DNA of 7,297 nucleotides from Devosia sp. Its GTDB lineage: Bacteria; Pseudomonadota; Alphaproteobacteria; Rhizobiales; Devosiaceae. A model generated the notes under the pieces. It was not told where the DNA came from, did not search any database, and saw only the letters and a program-made list of their open reading frames with translations. A program made the translations under genes and the position numbers. Where the stretch lies: assembly GCA_016793415.1 (NCBI GenBank), contig JAEUMC010000401.1, forward strand, positions 1 to 7,297, in the 5' to 3' direction. Below are positions 6,283 to 7,297 of this stretch, one piece after another; position 1 is the stretch's first letter, and each line of letters begins with the position of its first letter.

Positions 6283-7297
6283 ATGTCCATCAAGCTCACC
6301 GACCGGCATCGCGTCGGCTCCACCACTCTCGAACTGCCGCCCATGGGGTTCGGCGCCGCCCATCTCGGCGGCATGTACCACCGCGTTTCCGGCGAGACGG
6401 CGCATGCGACGCTGAAAGCCGCCTGGGACGGCGGCGTGCGCTATTTCGACAGCGCCCCGTTCTATGGCCGCGGACTCAGCGAGCACCGGGTCGGCGATTT
6501 CCTCATCGACCAGCCGCGCGACCAGTTCCTCCTGACCACCAAGGTCGGTCGCTATTTCCGTCGTCCGGCCGACCCCAAAAGCTTCGACCGCACGCCCTGG
6601 GGCGGCGGGCTGAACATGGAGATCGTCTGGGACTACTCCTATGATGGGGTGATGCGCTCCTACGAGCAGAGCCTCTTACGGCTCGGCCTCGACAGCGTCG
6701 ATGCCCTGCTGATCCACGACCCCGAAGCCTCGCTCGCCAGCAACCCGGATGGCCCGCGCATGGAGGACATGGTGCGCAGCGGCATCAAGGCGCTGGAGGA
6801 GCTGAAGGCCTCGGGCCAGATCAAGGCCATCGGCATGGGGCTCAACGCTGCCCCGTCGCTGCTGACTTTCGCGCCGCAGGTGCCGCTCGATTTCTGTATC
6901 GTCGCCATGCCCTACACCCTGCTCGACCAGTCGGCGCTCGGCACCGGGCTGAAGCGCTGCCTCGACCACGACATCTCGGTGATCATCGGCGCCCCCTACG
7001 CCTCGGGCATCCTCGCCACCGGCCCCGGCCCCAACGCCCGCTACGGCTACGGCATCGCTTCCGAGGAGGTGCAGGACAAGGTCCGTCGCATCCAGGCGAT
7101 CTGTGCCGCGCACGGTGTCTCGCTGCAAGCCGCGGCTTTGCAGTTCCCCCTCGCCCATCCGACGGTGGTCTCGGTGATCCCCGGCGGCGCCAGGCCCGAG
7201 GAAGTGACGAGCAATATCGGCTATCTGCAGGAGGTGATCCCGTCGGCGTTCTGGGCTGAGCTCAAGGCGGCGGGGCTGATCGACCGGGCTGCGCCGG
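6283..7297 (+). CDS. Aldo/keto reductase, aldose 1-dehydrogenase-like (L-fucose/D-threo-aldose or pyridoxal 4-dehydrogenase group); 3' end outside window
   Basis: 338 codons are open from ATG 6283 to the right edge with no stop. The protein is an AKR-type TIM barrel using NAD(P)H/NAD(P)+. The catalytic tetrad is visible: D56 and Y61 in YFDSAPFYGRGLSE, K87 in LLTTKVGR and H145 in DALLIHD. PPMGFGAAHLGG (19-30) forms the first barrel strand, and SVIPGGARPEEV (297-308) the usual late cofactor-binding segment. The wording FDSAPFYGRGLSEHRVG and the DYSYDGVMRSYEQSLLRLGLD segment match the AKR group that oxidises free aldoses (L-fucose, D-arabinose, L-galactose) to lactones, or pyridoxal. The present end, FWAELKAAGLIDRAAP, is like the normal C-terminus, so only a few residues are missing. 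No clear ribosome site precedes the ATG; starting at the next ATG (6343) would cut the first strand. A sugar dehydrogenase role fits the importer and the upstream dehydratase-like gene, but the substrate is inferred. Confidence 0.9.
   Translation, partial: MSIKLTDRHRVGSTTLELPPMGFGAAHLGGMYHRVSGETAHATLKAAWDGGVRYFDSAPFYGRGLSEHRVGDFLIDQPRDQFLLTTKVGRYFRRPADPKSFDRTPWGGGLNMEIVWDYSYDGVMRSYEQSLLRLGLDSVDALLIHDPEASLASNPDGPRMEDMVRSGIKALEELKASGQIKAIGMGLNAAPSLLTFAPQVPLDFCIVAMPYTLLDQSALGTGLKRCLDHDISVIIGAPYASGILATGPGPNARYGYGIASEEVQDKVRRIQAICAAHGVSLQAAALQFPLAHPTVVSVIPGGARPEEVTSNIGYLQEVIPSAFWAELKAAGLIDRAAP

Noticed and set aside
6676..7158. 160-codon minus-strand open frame opposite the aldo/keto reductase gene
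   Set aside because: The + strand carries the complete AKR catalytic tetrad and barrel motifs; the minus-strand product is His/Gly/Arg-rich shadow sequence.

Overview
The window looks like chromosomal DNA of a GC-rich alphaproteobacterium, most likely of the Hyphomicrobiales (Devosia/Rhizobium-like). This rests on the strong G/C bias at third codon positions, the tightly overlapping operon style, and two intergenic palindromes of types common in that group. It is an inference from style, not a taxonomic proof. All recognisable genes are on the + strand.

Layout: (1) positions 1-193 hold the last 63 codons of a gene whose end resembles enolase-superfamily (mandelate racemase/muconate lactonizing type) sugar-acid dehydratases. 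(2) A 123-base gap follows, with a terminator-like hairpin and an inverted repeat beside a strong Shine-Dalgarno site. (3) A complete five-gene ABC importer of the oligopeptide/dipeptide (Opp/Dpp) type comes next: a family 5 periplasmic binding protein (317-2098), two inner-membrane permeases (2341-3345 and 3342-4202) and two ATPases (4202-5236 and 5233-6255). The last four genes overlap by 1 or 4 bases. (4) An aldo/keto reductase gene starts at 6283, 27 bases after the second ATPase, and runs off the right edge, probably within a few codons of its end.

Reading the genes together: Opp-type importers carry peptides but also many oligosaccharides. The flanking genes are a probable sugar-acid dehydratase and an aldo/keto reductase resembling aldose 1-dehydrogenases (L-fucose / D-threo-aldose dehydrogenase and pyridoxal 4-dehydrogenase group). 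This points to uptake of a sugar or glycoside followed by non-phosphorylative oxidation: aldose to lactone/aldonate, then dehydration to a 2-keto-3-deoxy acid. The actual sugar cannot be read from the sequence.

The least ordinary part is the 242-base gap between the binding-protein gene and the first permease gene. It carries three separate hairpins, two of them of dispersed-repeat type. This is a plausible device for making more binding protein than membrane complex. I see no phage, transposase, CRISPR array, tRNA or rRNA, and no convincing evidence of a wholly new system.
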